Notes: generated from the sequence alone by a model not told the origin. Positions 7,519 through 17,399 are shown, numbered from the stretch's first letter. The stretch: 64,000 nucleotides of DNA from Parapedobacter sp051400755 (GCF_051400755.1 NZ_JBLFFL010000001.1:620001-684000); one strand, 5' to 3'. Numbers and translations: made by a program.

Positions 7519-10500
7519 ATGAAAAATTATGCCTTGTCCTCAGGGATACAGCAATTATTCCCGAACTATAAATACCTGATTGTAGCCATGAAAATGATCA
7601 TCGTGCTCGTTTTGGTTGCCGTATGTCAGCTACGCGCAGAGACCTTCGCACAGACGGTGAGCATCAGCGAGGAGCACATGTCCATAGCCGATGTTTTCAG
7701 AGAAATCAAAAAGCAGACCGGCTATAACATCATCTGCAACTCGAGCATCATCCGCGAAACGCCCGCACAGCAGGTAGACCTTAAAAACGTGCCGCTGGAA
7801 ACGGCGCTGAAAACGGTGCTCGCGCCCAATGGGCTCACCTACCGGATCACAGACAAAGCCATCGTGGTGCGCCGCCTGCCCGCAGAGCAGCGGGTCCAGA
7901 GCCGGGATAAGCCGGAGGTGGAGGCCGCGCAGCGTTTCGTCACGGGAAGGGTGGCGGACACACTGGGCAACCCCCTGTCCGGGGTCAATGTCAGTGTCAA
8001 AGGCGCCCAGCGTGGCGTCACAACCGATCGGCAAGGGCACTTCCAGATACCGGCCACTCAAGGAGATGTGCTGGTGTTCAGCTTGCTGGGCTACCAGCGG
8101 CATGAGGTAAGCATAGCCGGGCAGGACGCCATCGATGTGGTGCTGAGCGTTTCCGTCTCAGACCTGGACGAAGTAGTAGTGGTAGGCTATGGTACGCAGC
8201 GGAAGGAAAATCTTACGGGGGCGGTCGCCCAGATCAGCGGCGAAAAACTCCAAAACCGCTTTGTCACCAATATCGCCGCGGCGCTGCAGGGGCAGGTGGC
8301 CAACCTGAATATCACCCAACCGGGTGGTGGCGGTGCTCCCGGTGCGGTACCGGAGTTTAACATACGCGGTTATACGGGATTTGGCGGGATGGCCCGTCCT
8401 CTAGTGGTTGTTGATGGTGTACAGGTAGCAGACGGCGACCTCTACAAAATTAATGTAAGCGATGTGGAGAGCGTTTCTATCTTGAAAGATGCGGCTTCTG
8501 CTGCCATTTACGGTTCGAGCGCGCCCTATGGGGCTATCCTGATCACAACCAAAAAAGGGAAGGCCGGTGAAAAGCCGACCATTACATATAGTAACAATTT
8601 TGCCTTTGCTGAGCCTATCCATCTGCCGGAACCGATGAATTCGCTAGACTTTGCCAATTTTATGAACGAAGCGGCAGCCAATTCAGGGGCCAGTCCAATA
8701 GTTGGCGAGGAGCAATTGCAACGCATCAAAGACTACATGGATGGCAAAATAACCGAACAGACCATCGTGAATCCTGCGGCGGGCGTAGACGGCTGGATGG
8801 GAGGAAACGCCAATAACAACTGGTTTAAATTCTTTACAAAGGACTTTTCTTTCAGCCAGCAGCACAATCTGGGTGCATCTGGTAGCTTCGGTAAGTCCAA
8901 CTACTATATCGGACTTGGATATTTGCAAAAGAATGGCATCTATAAATACCTGGATGATAAGCGTGATCAATACTCTGCCAGGGCCAATCTTTCTTCGGCG
9001 TTGACGAACTGGATGACATTCAATTTCCGAGGCTCTTTCTTCCGCTACAATACTACTACCGTGAGTGACAGATATAACTCATCAAGCGGGAATTTATTTA
9101 ATTTTTTTGCAGCACTTCGACCTTGGGAGCCCTTCGTTTACCCGAATGGCGCCAGGAACGTCCTCCAGATCTACCTTGAAGACGGTGGAAAGTATATTAG
9201 AAATACAGACAACGGGAGATTGACAGGTGAATTCGTTTTTGATCCCCTGCCCGGCTGGGACATTACCGCCAATTATACGTATGATGGGAATTACGCGAAC
9301 TACTCCGACCACTACAAAACGCTGACGAGTATCCGGCCTAGTGGCGCGGAATATACTATTTGGGGCAGTCCCAACAGCTTTGACCGTACTGCCGTTTTCA
9401 ATCAGTATCATGTGGTTAATGTTTTTACGTCGTATGAGAAACAACTGGAAGGACATTATTTTAAGGCTCTGGCAGGCTACACACAAGAATTGATAAGTTA
9501 CATGTCATTTGGCGGATATAGGAATAACTTGTATTCCGACAATCTGCCTTCGTTGTCGTTGTCTTACGGCACTGCGATTTCTACCAGCGAGTCCAGGTCA
9601 CAGCTTGCTACCCGTGCTTGGTTCGGACGAATCAACTACAATTACGAAGAAAAATACCTGATTGAGTTCAATGGTCGGTATGACGGGACTTCCAGGTTCT
9701 TAAAAGACAGGCGTTTCAAATTTTATCCGGGTGTATCGGCAGCATGGTTACCTTCCAAAGAAGTGTTTTGGACGCCAATAGCGCCGATTGTTAATTCATT
9801 TAAACTTCGGGCTTCATACGGATTACTCGGAGACCAGTCGATTGCGGGCTATTATCCTTTTTTTCCTGGGTTGGGCTTTACGGCTCCTTCCTCCAGTAAT
9901 TGGCTGTTCTCTGATGGACGGCAATCGGCCGTCAATGCACCGGGGTTAGTTAATCCGCTGTTGACCTGGGTGACGACTACAACACTGGACTTTGGCATCG
10001 ATGTGGCGTTTCTGCAAAACCGCCTGAATGCCAGTTTCGACTGGTACAAGCGATCTATGGATGACTATGTAGGACCTGCCGAACCCTTGCCCGCATTGCT
10101 GGGTACCGGCGTTCCGGGCTCAAATTCTACGGCGGTAGAAACCAAAGGTTTCGAGTTGACCTTAGGTTGGCAGGATCGGATAGGTGACTTTCACTATGGC
10201 TTGAATGCCGTATGGAGTGATTTTCGCGGTTTTGTAACCAAGTATCCGAATCCGGATAAATTGATTAGTACATGGTACGAAGGCCAGGAAATGGGATCTA
10301 TCTGGGGGTACGAAACTGCTGGACTGTTTCGATCGCAGGAGGAAATTGACACCGCTCCGTCGCAAAGCCAGTTGTACGGCAGGTGGACGCCCGGCGACGT
10401 TCGTTATGCAGATTTGAATGGCGACAATAAGATTGACTGGGGAGAAAACACACTTGACAATCCAGGTGACCGGAAAGTCATCGGAAACACCACACCGCGC

Positions 10501-10989
10501 CATTCCTACGGATTAAACCTGAATGCCGAATACAAGGGCTTTGACCTGGCTGTGTTCCTGCAAGGGATAGGTAAAAAAAGTGCCTCTTGGCTTAATGGGC
10601 AATATTTTTGGGGCATTACCGGAAACCTTGGCAGTAGTAGCTCGCCATTCGTACAACAGTATGACCGCTGGAGCGAAGACAATCCGGACGGCTATTACCC
10701 CAAATATTATGGTACCACGGGAGAAATGGCTAAAAACATCCAGGTGCAAACACGTTACCTGCAAGACGCTTCTTATCTGCGCTTAAAGAACCTACAGCTG
10801 GGATATAGTTTACCGGTCTCTTGGAGTAGGAAAATAGACATACAGAAGGTCAGGGTATTTGCGAGTGGAGAAAACCTGGCTACGCTGACCAAGATGATCG
10901 AGACCATAGACCCAGAGTTATCCGGTACAGATGGCAAAATATACCCATTGCAACGTTTCTGGACTTTAGGTGTGAATGTAACTTTTTAG
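7519..10989 (+). CDS. susC: SusC/RagA family TonB-linked outer membrane protein with STN signalling domain
   Basis: A 1156-residue outer-membrane transporter. After a signal peptide, an STN domain (ISEEHMSIADVFREIKKQTG) is followed by a carboxypeptidase-like beta domain (GRVADTLGNPLSGVNVSVKG), the DLDEVVVVGYGTQ box, a plug (VVVDGV, SILKDAASAAIYGSSAPYGA) and a long barrel ending in an aromatic residue. The STN domain is the part that talks to FecR, so this is a signalling transducer. It forms a pair with the SusD protein 25 bp downstream. Neighbouring GDPD and PQQ dehydrogenase genes hint at a phosphodiester or polyol ligand, but this is inference only. Confidence 0.95.
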   Translation: MKNYALSSGIQQLFPNYKYLIVAMKMIIVLVLVAVCQLRAETFAQTVSISEEHMSIADVFREIKKQTGYNIICNSSIIRETPAQQVDLKNVPLETALKTVLAPNGLTYRITDKAIVVRRLPAEQRVQSRDKPEVEAAQRFVTGRVADTLGNPLSGVNVSVKGAQRGVTTDRQGHFQIPATQGDVLVFSLLGYQRHEVSIAGQDAIDVVLSVSVSDLDEVVVVGYGTQRKENLTGAVAQISGEKLQNRFVTNIAAALQGQVANLNITQPGGGGAPGAVPEFNIRGYTGFGGMARPLVVVDGVQVADGDLYKINVSDVESVSILKDAASAAIYGSSAPYGAILITTKKGKAGEKPTITYSNNFAFAEPIHLPEPMNSLDFANFMNEAAANSGASPIVGEEQLQRIKDYMDGKITEQTIVNPAAGVDGWMGGNANNNWFKFFTKDFSFSQQHNLGASGSFGKSNYYIGLGYLQKNGIYKYLDDKRDQYSARANLSSALTNWMTFNFRGSFFRYNTTTVSDRYNSSSGNLFNFFAALRPWEPFVYPNGARNVLQIYLEDGGKYIRNTDNGRLTGEFVFDPLPGWDITANYTYDGNYANYSDHYKTLTSIRPSGAEYTIWGSPNSFDRTAVFNQYHVVNVFTSYEKQLEGHYFKALAGYTQELISYMSFGGYRNNLYSDNLPSLSLSYGTAISTSESRSQLATRAWFGRINYNYEEKYLIEFNGRYDGTSRFLKDRRFKFYPGVSAAWLPSKEVFWTPIAPIVNSFKLRASYGLLGDQSIAGYYPFFPGLGFTAPSSSNWLFSDGRQSAVNAPGLVNPLLTWVTTTTLDFGIDVAFLQNRLNASFDWYKRSMDDYVGPAEPLPALLGTGVPGSNSTAVETKGFELTLGWQDRIGDFHYGLNAVWSDFRGFVTKYPNPDKLISTWYEGQEMGSIWGYETAGLFRSQEEIDTAPSQSQLYGRWTPGDVRYADLNGDNKIDWGENTLDNPGDRKVIGNTTPRHSYGLNLNAEYKGFDLAVFLQGIGKKSASWLNGQYFWGITGNLGSSSSPFVQQYDRWSEDNPDGYYPKYYGTTGEMAKNIQVQTRYLQDASYLRLKNLQLGYSLPVSWSRKIDIQKVRVFASGENLATLTKMIETIDPELSGTDGKIYPLQRFWTLGVNVTF

Positions 10990-11014
10990 TAAACTATTTC
11001 AAAGAGATATCAAT

Positions 11015-12805
11015 ATGAAAATGCATCAATATGTCGCGTTGATAGGGTTGTTCACCATACTGCTTTCCTCATGTGAGAAAGATTTCCTGGAACGAGCTCC
11101 GCTGAATAGTTTGAGCGATGCCGATTTCTGGAAAACGGAAAATGACATGAAAGTATACACGAATAGTTTCTATAATAGTCTATTGCCTACCTATTCAGGG
11201 TACACGCAGACCCCGTTTTTGGACGATGCGAACTATGGGAGTGACACGTATATACGCTTAGATTACAACAGGCGGATGAATGGTGAGGGCACCCTTCCAT
11301 CCGCTGGCGGTGGGTGGTCGGCCGGTGACTGGAGTCAATTGCGCAATATCAATTATTTCCTGGACCATTGTTATTTAATCCCAGTGTCGGAGGATGTCAT
11401 CAAGAAATACGCAGGAGAAGCCTTATTCTTCCGCTCCTTGTTCTATTACAGTAAAATCCGCATTTTCGGCGATGTACCCTGGGTTTCGACCACTGTGCAA
11501 CTGGATTCCGAACTGCTTTACGCCCCCCGTACGCCCCGTAATGAGGTAGTTGACTCCATCATGCGCGATCTGGATCTGGCGGTGGAATACCTACCCGCAC
11601 GGGGTGGTGGAAGCTGGACAGGCCGCATTACCAAGGAAGCGGCATTGGCCCTGCAGGCACGGATTGCCCTGTATGAAGGCACGTGGGAAAAGTATCACGC
11701 CTTGAAGAATACGCCGTTTAAAGTGACCGGCTCCGATGGCACGAAATTCATCCAGAAAGCGGCCGATGCGGCCGCCGCACTCATGGCAATGGCAGAGACC
11801 AACGGGTATCCTGCACTTGACAATGTGGGCGCTGAAAACGGGTACTGGTTGTTATTTAATCGAAAGGACTATAGCAATAGTAAGGAAGTGCTCTTCTGGC
11901 GCAAGTATTCCGTGGCCGATGGCCAAACCACCCACAGGGCAGAAGCAACTTTCCGCGGTGCCGGGTCCGGTCTGACCAAAGGTTTGGTTGATTCTTACCT
12001 CTGCCTGGATGGGCAACCCATCGCGGTATCACCGTTGTATCAGGGCGACGAGGACCTGAGGACTTTGGTGACTAACCGTGACCCCCGCCTGAACCAAACC
12101 GTCCAGGTGGACGATGGACAGCACTTTATATGGGAAAATCCAAGAATACTATTCACAGTGCCTGTTTTTGAAGGATCTACAGAGTTTGTATGTACCACCG
12201 GCTATCAACTGTATAAGGGGCATTCCGCCGATAATACGGAATACACAACAGCCCAGTCTACTACCGGCACCGTTTATTTCCGTTATGCCGAAACACTGTT
12301 GATTTATGCAGAAGCCAAAGCCGAACTGGGTACCATTACGCAGAGCGATATCGACCAAACGGTCAATGCCTTGCGCAGCCGGGTGGGCATGGTAGACGGA
12401 TTGTTGGATATTGGCAATATTACGACAGACCCAAACTGGGAATTTTCAGGCCTTTCTCCATTACTCCAGGAAATCCGCCGCGAGCGCAAAGTAGAGCTGG
12501 CCTGCGAGGGCCTGCGGGTAGATGATATCCACCGCTGGGCGGCAGCAGATGAACTGATTGTGGGAAAACGGCCGCTCGGAGCGATCAAGAAACAATGGGA
12601 TAATTACCCCGGTGCATCGGATATTTTCTTAGAAGCAGTGACTAAGCTGCCAGTTGACGCCCAGGGGTATATAGACCCGTATCAGCCATATAGTATAATG
12701 GACGCAGGCTACCAATTCAACCTGGGAAGAGATTATCTATCTCCCATTCCAACAGATCAATTGGTGCTCAATCCTAGTTTATTACCGCAAAACCCAGGGT
12801 GGTGA
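11015..12805 (+). CDS. susD: SusD/RagB family nutrient-binding outer membrane lipoprotein
   Basis: A 596-residue surface lipoprotein. The lipobox LLSSC lies at the end of a signal peptide, followed by the typical EKDFLERAPLNSLSDADFW start. TPR-like helical segments are visible (AGEALFFRSLFYYSKIRIFG; FRYAETLLIYAEAKAELG), and the C terminus ends with the usual SPIPTDQLVLNPSLLPQNPG. It caps the SusC transporter and binds the ligand at the cell surface. A hairpin lies between it and the next gene. Confidence 0.95.
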   Translation: MKMHQYVALIGLFTILLSSCEKDFLERAPLNSLSDADFWKTENDMKVYTNSFYNSLLPTYSGYTQTPFLDDANYGSDTYIRLDYNRRMNGEGTLPSAGGGWSAGDWSQLRNINYFLDHCYLIPVSEDVIKKYAGEALFFRSLFYYSKIRIFGDVPWVSTTVQLDSELLYAPRTPRNEVVDSIMRDLDLAVEYLPARGGGSWTGRITKEAALALQARIALYEGTWEKYHALKNTPFKVTGSDGTKFIQKAADAAAALMAMAETNGYPALDNVGAENGYWLLFNRKDYSNSKEVLFWRKYSVADGQTTHRAEATFRGAGSGLTKGLVDSYLCLDGQPIAVSPLYQGDEDLRTLVTNRDPRLNQTVQVDDGQHFIWENPRILFTVPVFEGSTEFVCTTGYQLYKGHSADNTEYTTAQSTTGTVYFRYAETLLIYAEAKAELGTITQSDIDQTVNALRSRVGMVDGLLDIGNITTDPNWEFSGLSPLLQEIRRERKVELACEGLRVDDIHRWAAADELIVGKRPLGAIKKQWDNYPGASDIFLEAVTKLPVDAQGYIDPYQPYSIMDAGYQFNLGRDYLSPIPTDQLVLNPSLLPQNPGW

Positions 12806-12816
12806 GCATGGTGACT

Positions 12817-12849
12817 CCCAATAGGCTGTCACGAAGATAGCCTATTGGG
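12817..12849 (+). promoter_or_regulatory. Intercistronic hairpin between susD and the GDPD gene
   Basis: An 11-bp perfect stem, CCCAATAGGCT / AGCCTATTGGG, with an 11-nt loop and no T run. It lies 12 bp after the susD stop and ends 9 bp before the next start. It may stabilise the susCD message or lower expression of the downstream genes rather than terminate. Confidence 0.7.
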
Positions 12850-12857
12850 CTACATTC

Positions 12858-14501
12858 ATGAAATCGATAAAAATGAAAGCGAAATTTAATTGTCTCAATA
12901 GGGCCTTCTTGCTGCTTTTTATGGGCGCATTGTCTTCGGCTTGCGCAGTCGGTAGCAAGGCTGTAACAAAGGCAGGCAGGCCCGTTGTGATTGGACATCG
13001 GGGCATGATGCAAAAATACCCAGAAAATACACTGATCGGTTTTGAAGCCTGTGTGTCAAAAGGAATGGGTATCGAATTGGACGTAAGGACCTCCAAAGAC
13101 GGCGAATTGATCATCCTCCACGATGATGATTTCGACCGCACGACAAATGGCGGAAAGGTAAAGCCAAGGGAACTAACCTTATCCAAAATTAAAGAGCTAG
13201 ATGCCGGATCATGGTATGACAAATCATTCGCAAACGAAAAAGTGCCCACGTTTGAGGAAGTCTTGCAACTGGTGAAAAGCAAACAGAGGGGCAATGTACC
13301 GCTCGCAATAGATATAAAAGATATAGACACGAAAGGCGAAATTAAGTTGGTCCATCTCTTAAACCGAAATGGCTTACTCGGTCACGCATTCTTTTTCAGT
13401 CAAAGCAGGGAAAGCAGTGTAAGGCTAAAGAAGCTGGACCCCAATGTGAAGATTGGCCAGAGTATTGTCGGAAGATCCGACCTCCAAAAGGAACTGAACG
13501 CCGATCTTGTAGATGTCTTTTTAATCGCATTTGCGCCTTCAAATGAAGAAGTTTCTTTACTCAAGCGAAATAACAAGGACGTTGTTGCGAATACATGGGG
13601 AGAGATGGTCAATGACAGCATGAAAGAATATATCACATCGGGGATAGACGGTATTTTGGTTGACTATTATGTTGAAGAGTTTCGAAGCTATATCGATAGT
13701 ATATCGTCTTTAGCTCGCACCGTTGGTTCCGAAGCTATGACAAAGACAGATCGACCATTTGCCATTGGCCATAGAGGCATGATGCAAAAATACCCAGAAA
13801 ACACACTGATCGGTTTTGAAGCCTGTGTGTCAAAAGGAATGGGTATCGAATTGGACATAAGAACCTCCAAAGACGGCGAATTGATCATCCTCCATGACGC
13901 CGATTTCGACCGCACTACAAATGGCGGAAAGGTAAAGCCAAGGGAACTAACCTTGTCTCAAATTAAAGAGCTGGATGCCGGATCATGGTATGATAAATCA
14001 TTCGCAAACGAAAAGGTGCCCACATTTGCCGAAGTCTTACAACTGGTGAGAAAAAAGCAAAAAGGCAATGTCCCTATCCTAGTACACGTAAAGGATATTG
14101 ATAGGAATGGCGAAATTAAATTGGTCAATCTCTTAAAAGAAAATGGCTTACTCGGCCAGGCATACTTTTTCGGTCAAAGCAGGGAAAGCAGTATAAGGCT
14201 AAAAAAGCTGGATCCCAATGTGAAGATCGGCCTTATAGATCTTGTTAAAAGGTCTGATCTACAAAAGGTGCTCAATGCTGGGGTTGGGGATGTTTTTTTC
14301 ATCCAGTTTTTGCCTTCAAAAGAAGAGGTAGCCTTACTCAGACGCAACAAAAAAGAAATTATTGTGATGACACTTTATAGCGGAATACCCAATGAGAACA
14401 GCCCATCTGTCTGGAAAGATTATATCACAGCAGGTATAGACGGAATTTTTGTTGATGATGTCGAAGAGTTCCATTCTTATATTGACAGCTTAACACGTTA
14501 A
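12858..14501 (+). CDS. Glycerophosphodiester phosphodiesterase lipoprotein with two tandem GDPD domains
   Basis: A 547-residue protein with a lipoprotein signal (MGALSSAC). Two complete GDPD domains are joined head to tail, each beginning with GHRGMMQKYPENTLIGFEAC and containing IELD(V/I)RTSKDGELIILHD, FDRTTNGGK and a final VD-x-EEF segment. The catalytic HRG, ENT, ExD and HD residues are kept in both copies. The family hydrolyses glycerophosphodiesters to sn-glycerol 3-phosphate and an alcohol; a single domain of about 250 residues is usual. The repeat period is exactly 774 bp (258 codons), and the first 280 bp of each unit are nearly identical, so the duplication is recent or homogenised. 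It sits downstream of susCD and 42 bp before the PQQ dehydrogenase. Confidence 0.92.
   Translation: MKSIKMKAKFNCLNRAFLLLFMGALSSACAVGSKAVTKAGRPVVIGHRGMMQKYPENTLIGFEACVSKGMGIELDVRTSKDGELIILHDDDFDRTTNGGKVKPRELTLSKIKELDAGSWYDKSFANEKVPTFEEVLQLVKSKQRGNVPLAIDIKDIDTKGEIKLVHLLNRNGLLGHAFFFSQSRESSVRLKKLDPNVKIGQSIVGRSDLQKELNADLVDVFLIAFAPSNEEVSLLKRNNKDVVANTWGEMVNDSMKEYITSGIDGILVDYYVEEFRSYIDSISSLARTVGSEAMTKTDRPFAIGHRGMMQKYPENTLIGFEACVSKGMGIELDIRTSKDGELIILHDADFDRTTNGGKVKPRELTLSQIKELDAGSWYDKSFANEKVPTFAEVLQLVRKKQKGNVPILVHVKDIDRNGEIKLVNLLKENGLLGQAYFFGQSRESSIRLKKLDPNVKIGLIDLVKRSDLQKVLNAGVGDVFFIQFLPSKEEVALLRRNKKEIIVMTLYSGIPNENSPSVWKDYITAGIDGIFVDDVEEFHSYIDSLTR
12985..14044 (+). repeat. In-frame tandem duplication (period 774 bp) inside the GDPD gene
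   Basis: The segment beginning near 12985 recurs near 13759. For example, ATGATGCAAAAATACCCAGA starts at 13005 and again at 13779. Similarity is very high over the first 280 bp or so of each unit and falls off toward the ends. Confidence 0.9.
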
Positions 14502-14543
14502 TGATTAGATACTTAAAAGATTATGGTCTACATAGTCAGTCAG

Positions 14544-16703
14544 ATGAAATATAATTTTTCAGGCATTCTCTTACTGCTTCTGTGTACCGTGGGCTGCAAT
14601 GTCGAAAAGGCCGGGAACGACGTATGGGAAGTCACCGGCGGCGACAGAAGCAACATCAAGTACTCGACGCTAGATCAGATAGATACGGCTAATGTGGGTA
14701 ATCTGCAGGTAGCCTGGATCTATCACTCCGAGGGAGGCGACTCTACGAGGTTCGGTCCGATGGAGTGCAACCCCATCATTATCGATAGCATACTTTACGG
14801 GGTTTCTCCCAAGCTCAGACTTTTCGCACTACATGCGAGCACCGGAAAAGAGATCTGGCATTTCGATCCGGCCGACTCGTCGGTCAACAAGACCTGGCAC
14901 CGCAATAGCGTCAATATGAATAGGGGAGTTACTTATTGGCAGGACGGAGCGGACAAGCGGATACTGTATACCGTAGGGCCTATCGTATTGTCCGTGCATG
15001 CCATGACCGGGGCATTGGTTTCGACGTTTGGCAAGGATGGAGGCATCGATCTGCGCAAAGGCTTGGGCATAGACGAAGAAAAAGCATCGGTAAGTGTCAC
15101 CTCGCCCGTCATGACTTATGGCGATTTGTTTTTCCTGAGCGGATATACGAGCGACGAAACCCCCGGGCATATCCGCGCGTTCGATGTCCGCACTGGGGAG
15201 CAGAAATGGATATTCCATACGATACCGCATCCAGGGGAGCCCGGCTTTGAGACGTGGGAAGATTCTACGGCCTACCGGCGCATGGGCTCTACCAATAGCT
15301 GGTCGGGTTTCAGCCTTGACGAAGAGCGGGGAATCCTGTTTGCAGGAACCGGCAATCCCACCAATGATTTCTATGGCGGAGACCGATGGGGCAAGGGGCT
15401 GTATAGCAACTGCATACTGGCTTTGGATGCCATGTCGGGCAAGCTGATCTGGCACTTCCAGACGGTGCATCACGACGTCTGGGATATGGACATCTCCAGC
15501 CCTCCCATCCTGGTGCGTGTAAACCGTGAGGGCAAAAAGGTCGATGCCATTGCGCAGACCACCAAGACCGGCTTGGTCTTTCTTCTGGAACGGACTACCG
15601 GCAAGCCGCTGTTTCCCATAGAAGAGCGGCCCGTCCCCACAGACGGCGTCGCCGGCGAAAAGCTGTGGCCTACCCAGCCGTTTCCGGTCTTGCCCAAACC
15701 CTTTGCCAGGCAGATCCTGACAGCGCGCGACCTCAACACCCTCGTCGACGACTCCTCTTATCAAGACATCAAGGCACGCTTTCAGTCTTATCGTTCGCAG
15801 GGGATCTACACACCGCCTACCAAAGAGGGGACCATAATTTTTCCGGGATACGATGGCGGGGGCGAATGGGGAGGTCCCGCTTTTGACCCCGAATCGAACA
15901 TCCTATACGTTAATGCCAACGAAATGGCATGGGTCTTGAATCTGGTGGAAAACAAACCTCCAAAACCCACCACACGCACAAACCTGCAGGCAGGCGCCAT
16001 CTTGTATGACAAGCATTGCATGGTCTGCCATGGCCCCGAGCGGCTGGGCAGCGGCGACTACCCGTCCATTGTCGGTGTGGAAAAGAAATATTCAAAGCAG
16101 CAATTTGCCAATTTGCTGGCAGCAGGCAGGCGCATGATGCCCGGATTCAACCATCTGAGCGCCGAAGAAAAAGAAGCCATCGCTTCCTTTGTTCTTGATT
16201 TGAAAGCCGAACAGCAGAAACCTTACCAAGGACCGATTGCTGCTGACGCGCCATCGGCAGCTACAGAGAAGCCCTCCTACGGTTCCACCGGATACAATAA
16301 ATTCCTGACCAAAGAAGGGTACCCTGCGATTAGCCCACCGTGGGGCACATTAAACGCCATCAACCTGAATACCGGAGAATACGCATGGCGAATACCGCTA
16401 GGCGAATATGAAGAACTGAAAAACAAAGGAGTGCCCACAACCGGACGGGAGAATTATGGTGGCCCGGTCGTTACGGGTGGCGGTCTGATTTTTATCGCAG
16501 CCACGGCCGATGGAAAGTTTCGTGCAATAAATAAAAAAACTGGAAGCATTTTATTTGAAACCTCCCTTCCGGCTCCCGGAGTTGCTACACCAGCTACCTA
16601 CGAAGTAAAAGGCAAGCAGTACGTAGTGATCGCCTGTGGAGGCTCAAAATGGGGAGGAGGCTCAAGCGATGCCTACGTAGCTTTTGCCTTACCAGAAAAA
16701 TGA
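14544..16703 (+). CDS. PQQ-dependent dehydrogenase with embedded cytochrome c domain (lipoprotein)
   Basis: A 719-residue quinoprotein. A lipobox (LCTVGC) ends the signal peptide. An eight-bladed propeller follows with the repeated W-motif pattern (LFALHASTGKEIWHFD; IRAFDVRTGEQKWIFH; ILALDAMSGKLIWHFQTVHHD; LNAINLNTGEYAWRIPLGE; FRAINKKTGSILFETSLP). Between blades, at about residues 487-560, a mono-haem cytochrome domain is inserted with the CMVCH motif and a distal MPGF methionine. Such enzymes oxidise alcohols or sugars in the periplasm and pass electrons to the respiratory chain. The ATG at 14544 is chosen because it fits the signal peptide; an ATG at 14523 is possible. It is the last gene of the fecR-susC-susD-GDPD transcript. 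Confidence 0.88.
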   Translation: MKYNFSGILLLLLCTVGCNVEKAGNDVWEVTGGDRSNIKYSTLDQIDTANVGNLQVAWIYHSEGGDSTRFGPMECNPIIIDSILYGVSPKLRLFALHASTGKEIWHFDPADSSVNKTWHRNSVNMNRGVTYWQDGADKRILYTVGPIVLSVHAMTGALVSTFGKDGGIDLRKGLGIDEEKASVSVTSPVMTYGDLFFLSGYTSDETPGHIRAFDVRTGEQKWIFHTIPHPGEPGFETWEDSTAYRRMGSTNSWSGFSLDEERGILFAGTGNPTNDFYGGDRWGKGLYSNCILALDAMSGKLIWHFQTVHHDVWDMDISSPPILVRVNREGKKVDAIAQTTKTGLVFLLERTTGKPLFPIEERPVPTDGVAGEKLWPTQPFPVLPKPFARQILTARDLNTLVDDSSYQDIKARFQSYRSQGIYTPPTKEGTIIFPGYDGGGEWGGPAFDPESNILYVNANEMAWVLNLVENKPPKPTTRTNLQAGAILYDKHCMVCHGPERLGSGDYPSIVGVEKKYSKQQFANLLAAGRRMMPGFNHLSAEEKEAIASFVLDLKAEQQKPYQGPIAADAPSAATEKPSYGSTGYNKFLTKEGYPAISPPWGTLNAINLNTGEYAWRIPLGEYEELKNKGVPTTGRENYGGPVVTGGGLIFIAATADGKFRAINKKTGSILFETSLPAPGVATPATYEVKGKQYVVIACGGSKWGGGSSDAYVAFALPEK

Positions 16704-16749
16704 GAGAAATTCTATCCCGTGTATTTCATGCCGTATACGCGGTACGCCG

Positions 16750-17328
16750 TCAGGCCAGAAACGGATGCAGCAAAGCAAGCAGATACAGTGAATCTTTTAA
16801 TCTCAGCGAATTGCGGAGCGCAGCCACGGCACGTGAACGATTGATATAAACTGCTGCCGTGCTCATGTTCAGCTTTTCGCTGATTTCTTCTGCCGTAAGG
16901 TCTTCCAGATAGGTGAGATTAAAGACATCGCGCTGTTTGGCCGGAAGCATGGAGGCCTCTTCGAAGATGGTCTTGAGCAGCTCCGTGCGAACCATCCGGG
17001 TAAAGGCGTCCGTATCTTCGCTCAACAGGTATTCTGCCTCTTCGATCGGATCCAACACAACGCTTGTACCCGGGGTCCTCAGGTGGTTCAGGCAAGCATT
17101 TTTGGTAGAAATGTACAAAAAAGCCCGTAGCTTGTCCAAGCTTTCAAACCGAGTCCGCAGCTTCCATACCTTGATGAACGTATCGGCCACGATCTCTTCG
17201 GCCGCCTCGCGGGTCTTGACATACTGCATAGCAAAGTACATGAGGGAGCGGTTGTACAGGCGATAAGCTGCTGTCAATCCCTCTTCTCTGCCTTGCTGGA
17301 GATCATGTATGAGTACCGAGTTGTCCAT
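16750..17328 (-). CDS. RNA polymerase ECF sigma-70 factor
   Basis: A 192-residue extracytoplasmic-function sigma factor of the Bacteroidota FecI-like type. Region 2 includes AAYRLYNRSLMYFAMQYVKT and EIVADTFIKVWKLR. Region 4 includes LPAKQRDVFNLTYLEDLTAEEISEKLNMS with a recognition helix ending INRSRAVAALR. It is convergent with the fecR-susCD operon instead of preceding fecR as usual. It is the only ECF sigma in the window with both DNA-binding regions, so pairing with that FecR is likely but not proven. Confidence 0.92.
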   Translation of the reverse strand: MDNSVLIHDLQQGREEGLTAAYRLYNRSLMYFAMQYVKTREAAEEIVADTFIKVWKLRTRFESLDKLRAFLYISTKNACLNHLRTPGTSVVLDPIEEAEYLLSEDTDAFTRMVRTELLKTIFEEASMLPAKQRDVFNLTYLEDLTAEEISEKLNMSTAAVYINRSRAVAALRNSLRLKDSLYLLALLHPFLA

Positions 17329-17367
17329 AAACCGTTAGATTTATATATTGCTTGTGCAATGAGAAAA

Positions 17368-17399
17368 TAAAGATACTAACATTGCATGAGCGACCGCAA
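17368..17399 (-). promoter_or_regulatory. Probable promoter of the ECF sigma gene
   Basis: On the minus strand, a TTG about 21 bp upstream of TATCTTTA gives a near-consensus pair some 40 bp before the start codon. Confidence 0.45.

Noticed and set aside
14829..15764. Long open frame on the minus strand opposite the PQQ dehydrogenase
   Set aside because: It mirrors the coding strand of a well supported propeller gene, has no start signal and gives no family pattern.
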